A stretch of DNA of 64,000 bases from Plasmodium relictum (lineage: Eukaryota; Apicomplexa; Aconoidasida; Haemosporida; Plasmodiidae): the NCBI RefSeq assembly GCF_900005765.1, contig NC_041686.1, positions 1,178,001 to 1,242,000 of the forward strand, given 5' to 3'. The notes under the pieces are model-generated. The model was given only the letters and a program-made list of their open reading frames with translations, was not told the DNA's origin and ran no database searches. The position numbers and the translations under genes are program-made. This document shows, in pieces, positions 11,407 to 23,212 of this stretch (positions are counted from its first letter, which is position 1; the number at the start of each line of letters is the position of its first letter).

Positions 11407-14400
11407 ATGTTTAATAAATGTCAAGTAAAGAGTAGTTGTCGAGAAGATTGTAATGCAAGGAGAACGAGTATAAATGAAAAAAATGAAAATATATATGAGG
11501 AAAATAAGAAAAAAGAAAATGAGGAGTTAACAGAAACTATAGGAGAACCGGATCATTCAAAAGCTGTTGAAATAAGTCAACGCACTGAGAGAGAATATGT
11601 AATATATAATTATTTTTTTCTCTTTATATATATATGTATATATATGTAAAATAATTTACCATTATGTAAAAGTAATTTTATAAAAACTTTCATTATTTCT
11701 TTTTTTCCCTTCCTTTTTTTTTAAAGGTGGCTATAACCGCTTACCAACCAGTTGATGTTGTAACTAGAACTGTAGAAGTACCTTTCGTTAGAACAATAGA
11801 AACCGCTATTCCTAAAATAACATATGAAAACAAAATTAAGGAAGTTCCAAAATATTATTCTAAAATTGTAGAAAAGGTGAAATATTTTTTTATTTTTGAT
11901 AATTTATATTTTTTAATTTATTTTATATTTTAATATATTTTAGTATATTTAACTTATATTTTTATTATTTTTACTAATTTTTTATATATTTGTTTCATTA
12001 ATTTATTATTTTATGCTTATTTTTTTCTTCTTTTAGGTCATTGAAGTACCAGAAATAAAATACGTTGACAAAATAGTTGATGTACCACATGTTCAGTACT
12101 ATTTCAAATATATTCCAAAAGTTGAAGTCAAAGAGAATATTATTAAAAAACCAGTTTATGAAAAAAAAATTGTAGAAAAAATAGTAGAAGTTCCTAAAAT
12201 AAAAGAGGTGCAAAGATATCAAGAAGTAGAAACTGTGGAATATGTTGTAAAGTAATAGTTTGTTTATATATGCATTTATTTTTTCAAAAAAATTTTTTAT
12301 TACATACATTTACGTTTTATATTTTTAAAATTTTATAAATTATAATATATTAAATTTCCTTATTTTATTCTTTTATGTACTATATAATTCTAAAATAAAA
12401 ATTGTGGAATCAATTATTTGTTTATCATTTTATCCTTTATATCTATCAATTTAATATATTAAATAACTTAAAAAAATTTTTATCCATATGTATATATATA
12501 TATTTAATATTTTGAATTATGATATATAAATTGATGATTATTTTTAAAAATAGAAACATTTTTTTTTTTTTATCTAAAATAAATTACTATTGTATTTTTA
12601 TATATTTATAGAAAATAATATTTTATTCATATAAATTTATATTTATATATATAGTATTTTTTTTTAATTTATGTATCTTTATTCTTTTTTTATTTTGATA
12701 ATTGTTTAGATATATTCCGAAAAATAAAAGTGAATATGGAGAAAACGAAAATGAAGATAAGAAACAATCAAAAATTACAAGTGAAAATGGATCACATGAA
12801 GAATCTCATGATATAGTAAATAATGAGAATGAAACAAAAGAAAAATATAAAGATGAATCTACACAAAATATAGTAAATAGTGGTTCATATGCACTAGCAG
12901 ATAGTATTGATGGAGCAAGATTAATTAAAAGTGCTCCTATAGATATGAATCAAGGAGAATATCTACAAGCAAATACGATATATAACAAATATATTGCATC
13001 TACTAGCACCCCAGAGATGCATTCCTACATGCTTACTAAATCTATGCAAGATGATAGGCAAAAACCATCTAGTGCATTTCCTTCTTTTGGTTTACAGAAT
13101 GAGTTATCAATGATTCAACTAAAAAAAAATAGTTCTATATTATCTGCACCGAGAATTGAACAAGTTTTTAAACCTAAAATTGTTAAAAATATAGAAGTTC
13201 AAAAGCATGTTCCAATTTCTGTTGATGTGCCAGTTCCTTATATGGTTCCAAAACCCGTAGTTGTTAATGTTGAAGTTCCTGTTTTAAAATTTAGGGATAC
13301 ATTCGTACCTATCCCTGTAAGGAGAAAAATTATTCCGAAAATAAAGTGGATATCAGATGTTTACCAAGTTGAATGCATAAAAGAAAAACCGTATCTGAAA
13401 ATTCAAGATGTTATTAAGCCAATTCCTTGTGGCGTAGATATAAAGTATAGAGAATTTATGGAAAAAGCATGCGCAATTAATCCAAATGAGTTACCACAAG
13501 ATGACGTTCATGCAATGTGGATGAGAGTTAATGCTCATCTAGCTGAGAAAAAAAAAAAAGAATATGGAAATCTATATCCATATTATAGAAGTAAAAAAAA
13601 AAAATGAATATATATATATATATATATATAAAACTTTCAGATAATGAATATGCACATGACTATATGTTATATAAAAAAAAATTTAAGTATTAAAAACTTG
13701 AGTGAGGATATTATTTTTTATTTTTTTTTATATATTTTGTTCACCTTATGGACAAGTTTATTGAAATATATATTTATTTACTTAACCATTTTTTATTTTT
13801 TTTTTTTTTTTCTTTATCTAAAGATGAAAATGAAATAGGTACTTTTAGTAAAATGGAATATCACAGAAATGGAGAAGAAGGATATTCTAAAAAGGAAGAG
13901 TTAAATTTCAAAGAAGGAAGTAACGAAAACGGCACAATAATTAAAGAAAATAGAGAAAGCGAAGAAAAGAAAATACTTGATGGAAACAAAGAAGAGGGAG
14001 AAATAGATGGAAATAAAGAAAGTGAAGAAAAAGAAGATGGAAAAGAAGAAAATGAAGAAACAGATGAAAACAAAGAAAATATAAAAAATAATGAAATAGA
14101 AGAAAATGAGGAAAAAAATTCTCAAAAATCAGAGAAAAGTAACGAAAATATAGATATACAAAAAGATGAAATAACTAATAGAGAGTGTATAAAAAATGAA
14201 TATTATGAAAATAATAGTCCAATCAATATAGAACAACAAAATTTTGAAAGTAGTGAAGCATTTATGGATAAAATGAAAAAGAAATATTTTGAAGAGCAAT
14301 CGATTGCATCTTTACATCCATCGCATCCTCTGGCTATGACTTATTTACAGAATAAATGGATTGAAACTGACACTTTAAGAACTCATGAGCTTTACACAAA

Positions 14401-14740
14401 TGATTTTATAAAAGCGAACATTAATGCTAACTTTAATTTAAGAAATGGAAACATTCAAATGTCCCCTCTAATGTATGATAAAGAATTTCTGAAAACTGCT
14501 AATCCACTTATGACTTCTTTTAGTCAAAATAACATAAGAAATTTAGAAAATTATTATAATAATACCATTTCTCGAAATATAAATGAAGAAGCGAGCAAAT
14601 ATAAAAGTTATAATTTTAATGAAAAGGAAGACAAAAATGAAATTAGAGAAATAAAACTATATCAGAATATCAAAGATGTTAAAAAAGAAGACAATGATTC
14701 GACAAATAATAAATGCTGTAATTATTTTTGTAAAAAGTGA
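11407..14740 (+). CDS. IMC1a: Alveolin, inner membrane complex protein IMC1a
   Basis: This is a five-exon gene: 11407-11598, 11727-11876, 12037-12251, 12710-13590 and 13824-14740, with all phases consistent. It encodes 784 residues. It forms the intermediate-filament-like network under the sporozoite inner membrane complex. The N-terminus has C5, C11 and C15 (MFNKCQVKSSCREDC) and the C-terminus ends CCNYFCKK, the terminal cysteine motifs typical of IMC1a. There are two alveolin blocks. One is in exons 2-3 (KIVEKVIEVPEIKYVDKI and similar). The other is in exon 4 (from VFKPKIVKNIEVQKHV to about VIKPIP). They are separated by an acidic Ser/Asn-rich linker. Exon 5 begins with a long Glu/Asn/Lys-rich region. 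The start is a clear ATG matching the first residues of IMC1e. Exon 4 is entered through the acceptor at 12708-12709, so the apparent start codon there (TTG) is not real. Confidence 0.9.
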
Positions 14741-16343
14741 GATAACTTAAAAGTATATACTTAAATTATTGTAAAAATCATAAATATAATAATTACCAGT
14801 AATAGAGCTAATATATATATGTATATATATACAAGAAAAATGAATTAAAAAAAATAATAATAATATATTATTAATAATAATGAGTTTATAAATAAATTTA
14901 TGAACTATGATTATAAAAGTATTTATTACAAGAAATAATACATCTTGTAAATTAAAAATAACATTATTATTTTAAATAATTCATATTATATAAGCTACCT
15001 TTAAAATTTTTATATTTATATATTTTATTAAAGATTATATAGAACTATTGGTTATATGATAATGTCTGGATAAAATTAAAAAATGTTTTTGATTTTCTAA
15101 ATTTATTTTATTATATATATATATATATATATATTTATTTATTTATTTATTTTTATTTATTTCGTTTAAATTAATATATAAAACCTCTTATCAACATAAA
15201 TACTATTTAGGATTATACCTTAGTTAACAAAATATAAATATTAAATTATTTTTATTTTATAATAATAGAATTAATAATACAAATAATATAAAAACCATTT
15301 TGCTTATTTATTTTCTTTAAAAAAAAAATTTTACTAACTTTTATTTATTATTTTTTTTTTTTTTTGTAGTGTGCTATGAATAGAATTATTAATGATTTCA
15401 TTATAATTATTTATTTTTTTTTTTACAAAATCTCTTCATTATTTTTTCTATAAAAAAAGTTGTTATTATTTATTTTGTATTTTATATAATCTCTGCTTTT
15501 ATCATACTTTTTAAGGTTAAAAAAATTAATTGATATTTATAAAATATATATATAAAAAAATTAAAATTTTTTATTTAGCTTATATTTTTGTTCTATTTAC
15601 TGTATTGCAATGATTTGCCTATTTTTATCTTTATTAATTTTTCTTTTTTTTTTTTTTTTAATTCATGTATATAAAATTGATGTTTTTTTAAATAATGAAT
15701 AAAACTTGTTTTTAGTAAATTTATTATTATTATTTTACTTATTTTATTTTTACTATAATGATTATTTAATAACATTATTTTACAATTATCACGAAATACA
15801 AGAGTAAATATAGAATAATTCTAAAATGAAAGTTACTAATTATTGTATAATTTATTAAAAGAAAATAAATAACTCTTTTTTTTTTTTTATCATTTTAAAC
15901 TCTTTAACTTTTGTTTAATTAATCGTGCAAAGTTGATGTAATCTATATTATGAAAATAAAAAAAAAAAGATTAAGTCATTTTTTCATTTTAAAAAATTTG
16001 AGTTGACCTAAAAATTATTATTATTATTATAATAAAATATTATTATCTCTTTATTGTATATATACAAAAGAGAAAATAATAAATGTCTTTAGTTTGAGAT
16101 TTTTCGATAAATGTTTTTCTTTTCATATATTTATATTAATGTACATACATATGTTAAAAAATGAAAAAAATTTCAAATTAATTTATCAAATAATTTTTTT
16201 TAATATTAAGAGTAGAATTATATCAAGAAATAAAATAAACATATATATAAAGTTCCAATTATGAAAAAAGATAAAAAAAATTAAAGATATGCTTATTAAA
16301 ATATAACAATTTTTTTTTTTTTTTATAATTGTAAAAGTTTAAA
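14741..16343. other. Gap between IMC1a and PEBP
   Basis: This holds the IMC1a 3' UTR and the PEBP promoter. It contains a (TA)n tract at about 15111-15134 followed by ATTT repeats. I see no gene. The 60-residue minus-strand frame at 15593-15775 is Ile/Lys-rich noise. Confidence 0.6.
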
Positions 16344-17186
16344 ATGGTTTCAATATATGTTATTTTATTGTTTTATTTTAGTAGCGTGAATTTAATTTTA
16401 GGGAAAGTTGATATCATAGAATCAGGTATATAAGTATTAAGAAAGGAAAAAAAAATTATTTTTTCTTTTTTTTGAACATGAAAGTTTATGTGATACTTTA
16501 ATTTTATTACTATAATTGATGTACTCTTATTGCTATTAATTTTTTTTTTTTAAGATTTTGGTATTGAAAAATGTGATTCTGATAAAGTAAAAATATTAGA
16601 AGAAAAATATTACGAAAAATCATGTGGTGGAGAAAATTTATTACCTAATTTTGAGTGGTTAGATAAAAATAGTGCAACGAAATCTTATGCTATTACAATA
16701 ACTAGTATTAACAATTCGAATACAGTTGTTCACTTCGTAGCTTGGAATATACCTGCTTATGTAAATTCATTAAATAATTTTACGAATTTTAAAGATATTA
16801 ATGCTGTTATTGGTTTAAACTCTTATAGCAAAAAAAATTATGAAGGCCCATGCCCTAAATATTTAGACAATGAACCAAGTGAATGCATCAAATTTACATT
16901 ATATGTATTAAGTAAGAACGAACTTACAAACAATTTTTTTTTTTAATTATAAATTTTATTTAAAATAAATTGTAACAAAAAAAAAAAAAAAAAATTTCAC
17001 AACATAAACATAAACATACATGTTTTCAATTTTTTATTTCTAGAAAATGAAAATATAGAATTATCTGAAGATGCAGATTATTTTGAATTAATGGCTTATA
17101 TAAAAAGACTAAGTAGAACTGAAAATATTATTCTTGATAGCTTATCTTTATATTCATTATCTATACCTAAAAAAGTTTCAGATTAA
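16344..17186 (+). CDS. Secreted phosphatidylethanolamine-binding protein (YbhB/PEBP family)
   Basis: This three-exon gene was assembled by hand: 16344-16425, 16555-16911 and 17044-17186, with all phases agreeing. It encodes 193 residues. The first about 20 residues (MVSIYVILLFYFSSVNLILG) form a classical signal peptide. The rest is a PEBP fold of the bacterial YbhB/YbcL type: SYAITITSI, the strand HFVAWNIP corresponding to the family's ligand-site HWVxxNIP, an NSY segment and YEGPCP, with CIKFTLYVL before the last intron. The family binds anionic or phosphate head-groups and in eukaryotes can regulate kinases. The ligand here is unknown. The signal peptide implies entry into the secretory pathway (vacuole, apicoplast or surface). 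The order beside IMC1a matches my memory of P. falciparum chromosome 3. Confidence 0.87.
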
Positions 17187-17738
17187 TAGAAAAAAAAAAT
17201 TTTTTTTATTATTTACATTAACTTTTTCTTAGTACTAGTCATTTATATTTGGTTATATTAGTTCAAATTTCACATAAAACTGAATTTTTTTAAACAATGT
17301 AAAAAATATAATTATTATATTAAGGATAAATTTAATAAACAAATATATGTTAAACATTTAAACATTTCTGTATTGAATATAAAAAAAGTGGGAAACATAT
17401 TTTTTCTATAATTAATTTTAGTAAAATCTTTGGGAAGCATATTTAAATAACCAAAGTAGTATTATAAAAATATTAAATAAATTTGGAAGACTAATTTTTA
17501 ATAAGAAATAATATATATTTAAGCTTATATATGAACTGATATATTTTTCTAATAGTATCAAAAAAAAAAAAAAAACAAAAATTTTTAATTTTAAAGGAAA
17601 AGTTATTATATATATTAAAAAAAAAAGAAAAAAGTATATTATACATAATAATATATAGGAAAAATACAAAAAAAAAAAAAAAATTTAAGTTATTTTTAAA
17701 TGTACAAATAAATTCATAAGAGATAAATAATAAAAATT
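17187..17738. other. Convergent gap, PEBP 3' / RBR ligase 3'
   Basis: This holds the 3' UTRs of two convergent genes. A hydrophobic minus-strand frame of 83 codons at 17418-17669 lacks an ATG start and is not called. Confidence 0.55.
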
Positions 17739-19430
17739 TTAGTTGTTAAAATCATTTTCAATAAATTCACAAATATTTTTAAAAAATGTATCAACTATTT
17801 TTGTTAATTCTTGAATTTCTATCATATTTTTGTCTTCTCTATTTTTTGTAAATTGGTCTAAATCTATACTCTCTGTTTTCCTTTGTAAAATTTCTAGATT
17901 TCTTTCTAATTCTCCTTGATGATATTCAAAAAAATATTTTTGGTTTTCATTTTTCCAATTTGAAAAATAAGCATATGCATAAGACCATTTTAATATTTTT
18001 CTACATTTAATTGTTTGTATTATAGCATCTTCAAAGTTTTTGAATTTCTGTATATCTATATTATATGATTGACAAAAATTGTATAAAAAGAGGAGTTGTG
18101 TTTTAATAGAGAAATTTTCTCCGTAATGATGTGCATCAAATCTTGTTTTAAAATGATTATATTTATTAAGAATATGGTTAGAATTTTTTTTTTCTTCTTT
18201 TTCTTTATTTATTTCATCTTCATTAAATTTTATTTCTTCTAAATATTTGTTGCATTTATAAAAACCACCTTTATGATTTTTCCATTTTTCTAAACAAAGC
18301 CAACAAAAATCGTAACCACATATGCATCTCATATGCATGCAACCTGAGGTTTTTTCAATGGGTTCATTACAATTAGGGCACTTTTTTGTATGAATATTTA
18401 TCCACTTTATGTTATTATCATCTTTTTTTTCTAAATCATGCCATTTTTTAATAATAGAACAAGTAACAGGCCTGTGAAACTCATAGGAACATATGAAACA
18501 AAAATTATGACCACATTTACAAATAATGTTATTATTTTTTAGCATAACAGATTCAATGACATAATCACAATTTTTATTAGGGCATTTTTTTAAATTATAA
18601 TTTTTATTTATATAAATATTTATTAAAATATTTTGATATTTTTCATATAATATTTTATCACATATATTTTTCCAGTCATCTTTTTTTATTAACTCCTTAC
18701 ATTCTACATCTATACACTTTTTACTAATAACATTCTCTTCAAAATCTTCATTTAGTGAAATTTTTAAATAACATAACCAACATTCTTTTGAATAACGATG
18801 ACCACATTTTAATGCATAAGTATCTATAATATCACATTCCAGTAGTAAAACAGGACAGATGTATTTTTCTTTTTTGAAATTACTATTGAAATGAGATTTA
18901 AGTAATGAATTATTTTTATCTAACTCTTTTATATTGATTGTATCATTTTCTTCACCAAGTAAATTATAGCTTGTTTTCTCACAAATATCTTCTTCCTTTA
19001 AATGAGAAAATTCAGCTCTTAACAAAACATTTTTAGAATTCTTAAACCATTCTTCAATTAAATCATTTGAATTAAAATTGTATGCTTTTAAAAAACGGTA
19101 AGCATAATCATAATCAACATTAATTAAATTCATAACATCATAAATTTCTTCTTCCATTTTTTCTTTAATTTCTTTTATATTATATACATTATAAATATTA
19201 CTTTCTTGAAATTTCGTAAATTTTTTTTTAAAATGGCCTAAATAAATTTCCAAACCTTTTTCATAATCTTCATTATTTAAAGATGAATTTATTAATTGGT
19301 TTTTTACATTCACATTACTATTTTCTGTACATTCATTCATCAGTGTTTTTACAACTTTTAATTTTTTATCCTTGCCAACTTCTAGAGTCACACTTAATCT
19401 ATTATCAGTATTGTCTTTAGGTATATTCAT
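17739..19430 (-). CDS. RBR-type E3 ubiquitin-protein ligase (Ariadne-like)
   Basis: This encodes 563 residues, close to the usual length of Ariadne proteins. It is a RING-between-RING ligase, which accepts ubiquitin from an E2 onto a RING2 cysteine before passing it to substrate. A UBA-like helical region lies at about 95-130. RING1 starts at CPVLLLECD (C192) and includes LKCGHRYSKECW. The in-between-RING domain runs about C283-C324. RING2 starts at CPNCNEPIEK (351-360) and is followed by SGCMHM, whose Cys364 aligns with the catalytic cysteine of HHARI. The C-terminal part is a recognisable Ariadne domain, with KTQLLFLYNFC and KCRKILKWSYAYAYF. That domain autoinhibits the enzyme in other species. 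It is a single exon with a clear ATG. Substrate and location cannot be read from the sequence. Confidence 0.92.
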   Translation of the reverse strand: MNIPKDNTDNRLSVTLEVGKDKKLKVVKTLMNECTENSNVNVKNQLINSSLNNEDYEKGLEIYLGHFKKKFTKFQESNIYNVYNIKEIKEKMEEEIYDVMNLINVDYDYAYRFLKAYNFNSNDLIEEWFKNSKNVLLRAEFSHLKEEDICEKTSYNLLGEENDTINIKELDKNNSLLKSHFNSNFKKEKYICPVLLLECDIIDTYALKCGHRYSKECWLCYLKISLNEDFEENVISKKCIDVECKELIKKDDWKNICDKILYEKYQNILINIYINKNYNLKKCPNKNCDYVIESVMLKNNNIICKCGHNFCFICSYEFHRPVTCSIIKKWHDLEKKDDNNIKWINIHTKKCPNCNEPIEKTSGCMHMRCICGYDFCWLCLEKWKNHKGGFYKCNKYLEEIKFNEDEINKEKEEKKNSNHILNKYNHFKTRFDAHHYGENFSIKTQLLFLYNFCQSYNIDIQKFKNFEDAIIQTIKCRKILKWSYAYAYFSNWKNENQKYFFEYHQGELERNLEILQRKTESIDLDQFTKNREDKNMIEIQELTKIVDTFFKNICEFIENDFNN

Positions 19431-19473
19431 ATTTAAAAAAAAACTTGAAACAATTTAAATGAATAAAAATAAA

Positions 19474-19478
<5 letters not shown>

Positions 19479-19544
<66 letters not shown>
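19479..19544. repeat. (AT)n microsatellite
   Basis: This is an uninterrupted AT dinucleotide repeat, 33 units long, about 50 bases upstream of the RBR ligase start codon. It is likely length-polymorphic between isolates. Confidence 0.95.
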
Positions 19545-19546
<2 letters not shown>

Positions 19547-20259
19547 ATATTTTCATTGTAAAAAAAATTTCTTTTTTTTTAATTTAGTCATTTTTTTTCT
19601 TTTTTTGCTTTTTAATATTTTCTAAAAAATAATTCTTATTATACTGCATATATACTCTTAATGTCTTTTTCTAATATCTATTTTTAAAGTAAGAGAAAAT
19701 ATAATTAGCTTATTTAATCTTTAAAGAATTTCAATATTTTTAATTGTAAAAGAAAAGAACAAAAAAAATCTTTATTTTAAAATGAATTTATATATATTTC
19801 CCTTTTATTTTTTTTTACTTTTCCTATTTATAAAAAATTGATAAAAAAAATTTTTTTTTTCAATTTTATAAATTAAGGTAATTCCAATTTCATGGAAAAT
19901 ATAAAATATTTTTTTAATTTCTTTTTTTTTTTTCAATAAAGCTCTTATGTTTCTTTAGAATATGCTTAGTATTTATAAAAAAAAAACCAAAAAAAAACAA
20001 GAAAAAAAAATATTGAGAGATAAATGATATTAAGTATGAAAAATATATAAAAGATATTATTTTTTTTAAATATCTAATATATTTTAATGTTTATAAGATT
20101 AAAAAAATGGATTTCAAAATAATTTTTAAAATAACTACTATTTTTTTTTATAATTGTCTTTGAAATTGTGATATTTTTAATTATTATGTATCTCCTTTTT
20201 AAAATATGATTTCAAAATTTACTCATTATGAACCTTATAATAAAAAATATTCTAAAAGG

Positions 20260-20390
20260 AAATCTAACAATTAAATTTTTTTTTAATGGCTTTGATCAAA
20301 AATGAAACATTTCAAAATTATAAAAGTAAATCTTAACAATTAAAATTCTTTTTAAATAATTTTAATTAAAAAAGAAACACTTCAAAACCA
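20260..20390. repeat. Diverged tandem duplication, unit about 68 bases
   Basis: Two adjacent copies start at 20260 and 20328. Both begin AAATCT(T)AACAATTAAA, pass through an ATTTTNATNAAAAA-like stretch and end GAAACAxTTCAAAA. They differ by scattered substitutions and a small indel, so the duplication is not recent. Confidence 0.6.
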
Positions 20391-20974
20391 TGTTTTCTAT
20401 ATTTTTAATTAAAATTAGTAAATATATTTCTTTTTCTCCATTTATGATCATTAAACCAGTTTTAAGATTCTCTTTTGTTTACTAGAAATTCTACATTTTT
20501 TTTTTTTTTTCGTGTTTATTCTCAAAACAATTTTATTCTACAGAAGTGTATTATATTTTTAGTAATAACACATACACAAAATTGTAATTTCTTAATAAAA
20601 ATATAATTATGCTTCATATGTATTTCAAAATTTACAAATAAGAGGTAGTTTTTTTTAGTTTTCCATTTTTTGAGATGAATTTTTTGGAAAAAAATTATAA
20701 ATTATTATATAAATTTTCAAGTGAAAAAAAAAAGTGATAATAACAAATATATATATATATTATGGAAAAATAATGAATTTTTTAAAAGGTGAATTCACTA
20801 ATAAAAGGAAAAAAATTTTTAGTTTGGCTTTTTCAAATATATATTTTTTGTTATCGTTTATTAAATTAAAAAAAAAAAAAAAAAAAATGTATATAGTGTA
20901 ATAAATTTTATTAATATAATTAAAAATTATTTCCACATTATTTCTGCATTAAGAAATTTATTTAAATTTTGTAA

Positions 20975-21006
<32 letters not shown>

Positions 21007-21368
21007 TATTTTTGCCTTATATATATTATTATTATAAGGATTTTTTTTTTTTTTTTATTATTAAAAAAAAATTAAAACATCAACTTTATGATAAAAAAAA
21101 AAAACTTTTGTTTTTATGACAAAAGTATATATATTTTCTTGATGAAATTATGAAAGCATGTATTATACTTATTTATTTTAAATAATAAGAGAAAATTAAT
21201 TCTATTTTGAAATTAACTGTTTTCTTTTATATGATTTAAAAATTTTAACAATTAGAATAAAAAAAAAAAAAAAATTTAGGGTAATTATTTGTATATAAAA
21301 GAAGTTAGAACTTTTTTAATCATATTTCAGATGCATATATTTATTTTTAAACTTCATTTGTTTTGAAA

Positions 21369-22769
21369 ATGATAACAAAAAACATAAAAAATATATTTAG
21401 CAAAATAAATATAATAACAAGCAAGAATAAGGCACGAAATATAAGTATAAGTGCAACAAATTTCAAAATTGTTAAGTGCAAATTATTTGATATAGGAGAA
21501 GGTATATCTGAAGTAGAAGTAACTCAGTGGAATAAGAATGAAGGAGATCAAGTTCACGAAATGGAGAGTTTATTGACAGTACAAAGTGATAAGGCATCTG
21601 TGGATATAACTAGTAAATATAGTGGTATACTTGTAAAAAAATATGCTAATGAAAAGGATTTTATTAAAATTGGATCTTATTTCTGTGAATTAGATACTGA
21701 AGATAATGTAGAAGAAGAAAAAAATGATGAAGAAAAAGAAAAAGAAGATGAAGACGAAGACGAAGATGAAAATAAAATTAAACTAGAAGATCTAGATGAT
21801 CAATCGGATGAAGTAAGTTTAGAAGAATCTTCAAATATTTCAAATAAAAATATGTATGAAGCAGAGAAAAAACAAAAAATTACTGTTAAAGCGCCACCTG
21901 GTGTTAAAAAAAAAGCAAAAGAATACAACTTAGACTTAAATAAAATAGGTGAGTATTTTAACAAGGAAATTATAAATATGAATGATTTAGAATTATATAA
22001 AAAAAGCAAAAATGCTGTAAAAATAGAAGTAGATAATGACTCTGTGGACATATTGGAAGAAGTTCCTTTAAAGGGTATAAAACTGGCTATGTGTAAAAGC
22101 ATGAATGATTCACTAAATGTTCCTTTATTTCATTTAAATGAAATGTGTATTGTTGAAAATTTATTAAAAATTAAAAATGAATTTAAAAAAAGTTCACAAG
22201 AAAAAGAGAATATAACAATAACTTGCATAATAATAAAATTAATATCTATTGCATTAACTGATTTTCCTATATTAAATTCGAAATTTGACGCAAAAAAAAA
22301 TAGTTACACTATTTATAAAAGCCATAATATATGTGTAGCAATGGACACACCAAATGGCTTATTAGTTCCCAATATAAAGAATGTTCAAAAAAAAAACATT
22401 ATTGATATTCAAAAAGATTTGATACTTTTACGTGATAGGGCTCAGCAGATGAAATTAAGTAAATCTGATATATCTGATGGTACTATTACTATTAGTAATT
22501 TCGGTGCTATATCTGGATCTTTTGCTACTCCAATAGTATTTGACAACCAAGCATGTATAATAGGAGTATCTAAAGCTCAGAAGCAATTATTTTTAAAAAA
22601 TGGAAGAAATGAATTAAATTCATTAAATGATATAATGGTTGCTGATACAATAAATTTAACGTCAGGAGCTGATCATAGATTTATTGACGGCGCAACATTA
22701 GCACAATTTTCCAAAAAGTTGAAAAGCTTAATTGAAAACCCTATTTCTATAATACCTTTTTTAAAATAA
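21369..22769 (+). CDS. BCKDH-E2: Dihydrolipoamide acyltransferase (E2) of branched-chain 2-oxoacid dehydrogenase
   Basis: This encodes 466 residues. It transfers the acyl group from E1 via a lipoyl arm to CoA. In Plasmodium the BCKDH complex is mitochondrial and is thought to serve as the mitochondrial pyruvate dehydrogenase. A basic, Ser/Thr/Asn-rich presequence covers about the first 30 residues. The lipoyl domain runs about 33-110, with the lipoylated Lys75 in QSDKAS. An acidic Glu/Asp linker (about 112-150) follows. A subunit-binding domain starts near KAPPGVKKKAKEY. The catalytic domain ends with DHRFIDG, where His436 and Asp440-Gly441 form the HxxxDG active site. The frame is open two codons further upstream, but the first ATG is at 21369. 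It is a single exon. All key residues are intact. Confidence 0.94.
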   Translation: MITKNIKNIFSKINIITSKNKARNISISATNFKIVKCKLFDIGEGISEVEVTQWNKNEGDQVHEMESLLTVQSDKASVDITSKYSGILVKKYANEKDFIKIGSYFCELDTEDNVEEEKNDEEKEKEDEDEDEDENKIKLEDLDDQSDEVSLEESSNISNKNMYEAEKKQKITVKAPPGVKKKAKEYNLDLNKIGEYFNKEIINMNDLELYKKSKNAVKIEVDNDSVDILEEVPLKGIKLAMCKSMNDSLNVPLFHLNEMCIVENLLKIKNEFKKSSQEKENITITCIIIKLISIALTDFPILNSKFDAKKNSYTIYKSHNICVAMDTPNGLLVPNIKNVQKKNIIDIQKDLILLRDRAQQMKLSKSDISDGTITISNFGAISGSFATPIVFDNQACIIGVSKAQKQLFLKNGRNELNSLNDIMVADTINLTSGADHRFIDGATLAQFSKKLKSLIENPISIIPFLK

Positions 22770-22873
22770 GTGACATATAGAATTAATGATAATTCCTTTT
22801 ATATTATATTTATATAGTGACATCTATTATAGATTTCCAATTATATAATAATTTTCTATTTCTTTCTATTCTG

Positions 22874-22904
<31 letters not shown>

Positions 22905-23212
22905 TTTTCCTTTTAATTTTATAGTTATATTTCCAAGAATAATTTTAAAATCATTCTCTTTTTATATTTTAATCCTTTGTTATTTTAAATATATTTTTTT
23001 TTTTTCTCCCATATATATTAAAATTTATATCTTTATCTATATATATATATATATATAAATTTATGTGTTATATTTTAAAAAAAAAATTCAAAAAGAAAAT
23101 TTACAAGTTAATAAAAATTTATCTTAAAAAAAAAAAAATTAAAATTTTTATATAAATAAAAATCCTAAAAAAAGGAAAAACATATATTTATTAATAAAAT
23201 TATATATATATA
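22770..23212. other. Convergent gap, BCKDH-E2 3' / plasmoredoxin 3'
   Basis: This holds short 3' UTR sequence with (TA)n tracts near 22878-22902 and 23041-23058. Nothing else is seen. Confidence 0.6.

Larger units (their letters stand above)
19431..21368. promoter_or_regulatory. Divergent promoter region, RBR ligase / BCKDH-E2
   Basis: This 1.9 kb lies between divergent genes. It contains a 66-base (AT)n tract at 19479-19544 just upstream of the RBR start, a shorter TA tract near 20985-21009, and a diverged tandem duplication at 20260-20390. I see no gene. Confidence 0.6.

Noticed and set aside
11998-12309. 103-codon minus-strand frame
   Set aside because: It is the antisense of IMC1a exon 3 plus intron sequence.
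12702-12709. TTG at 12702 as a start for a separate gene
   Set aside because: It lies in the intron before IMC1a exon 4. The acceptor at 12708-12709 joins in phase with exon 3.
17418-17669. 83-codon hydrophobic minus-strand frame downstream of the RBR ligase
   Set aside because: It has no ATG and lies in a convergent 3' UTR; it is low-complexity.
19479-19544. Long AT tract as a possible centromere or origin
   Set aside because: Plasmodium centromeres are kilobase-long extremely AT-rich arrays. This is a simple dinucleotide repeat beside a gene start.
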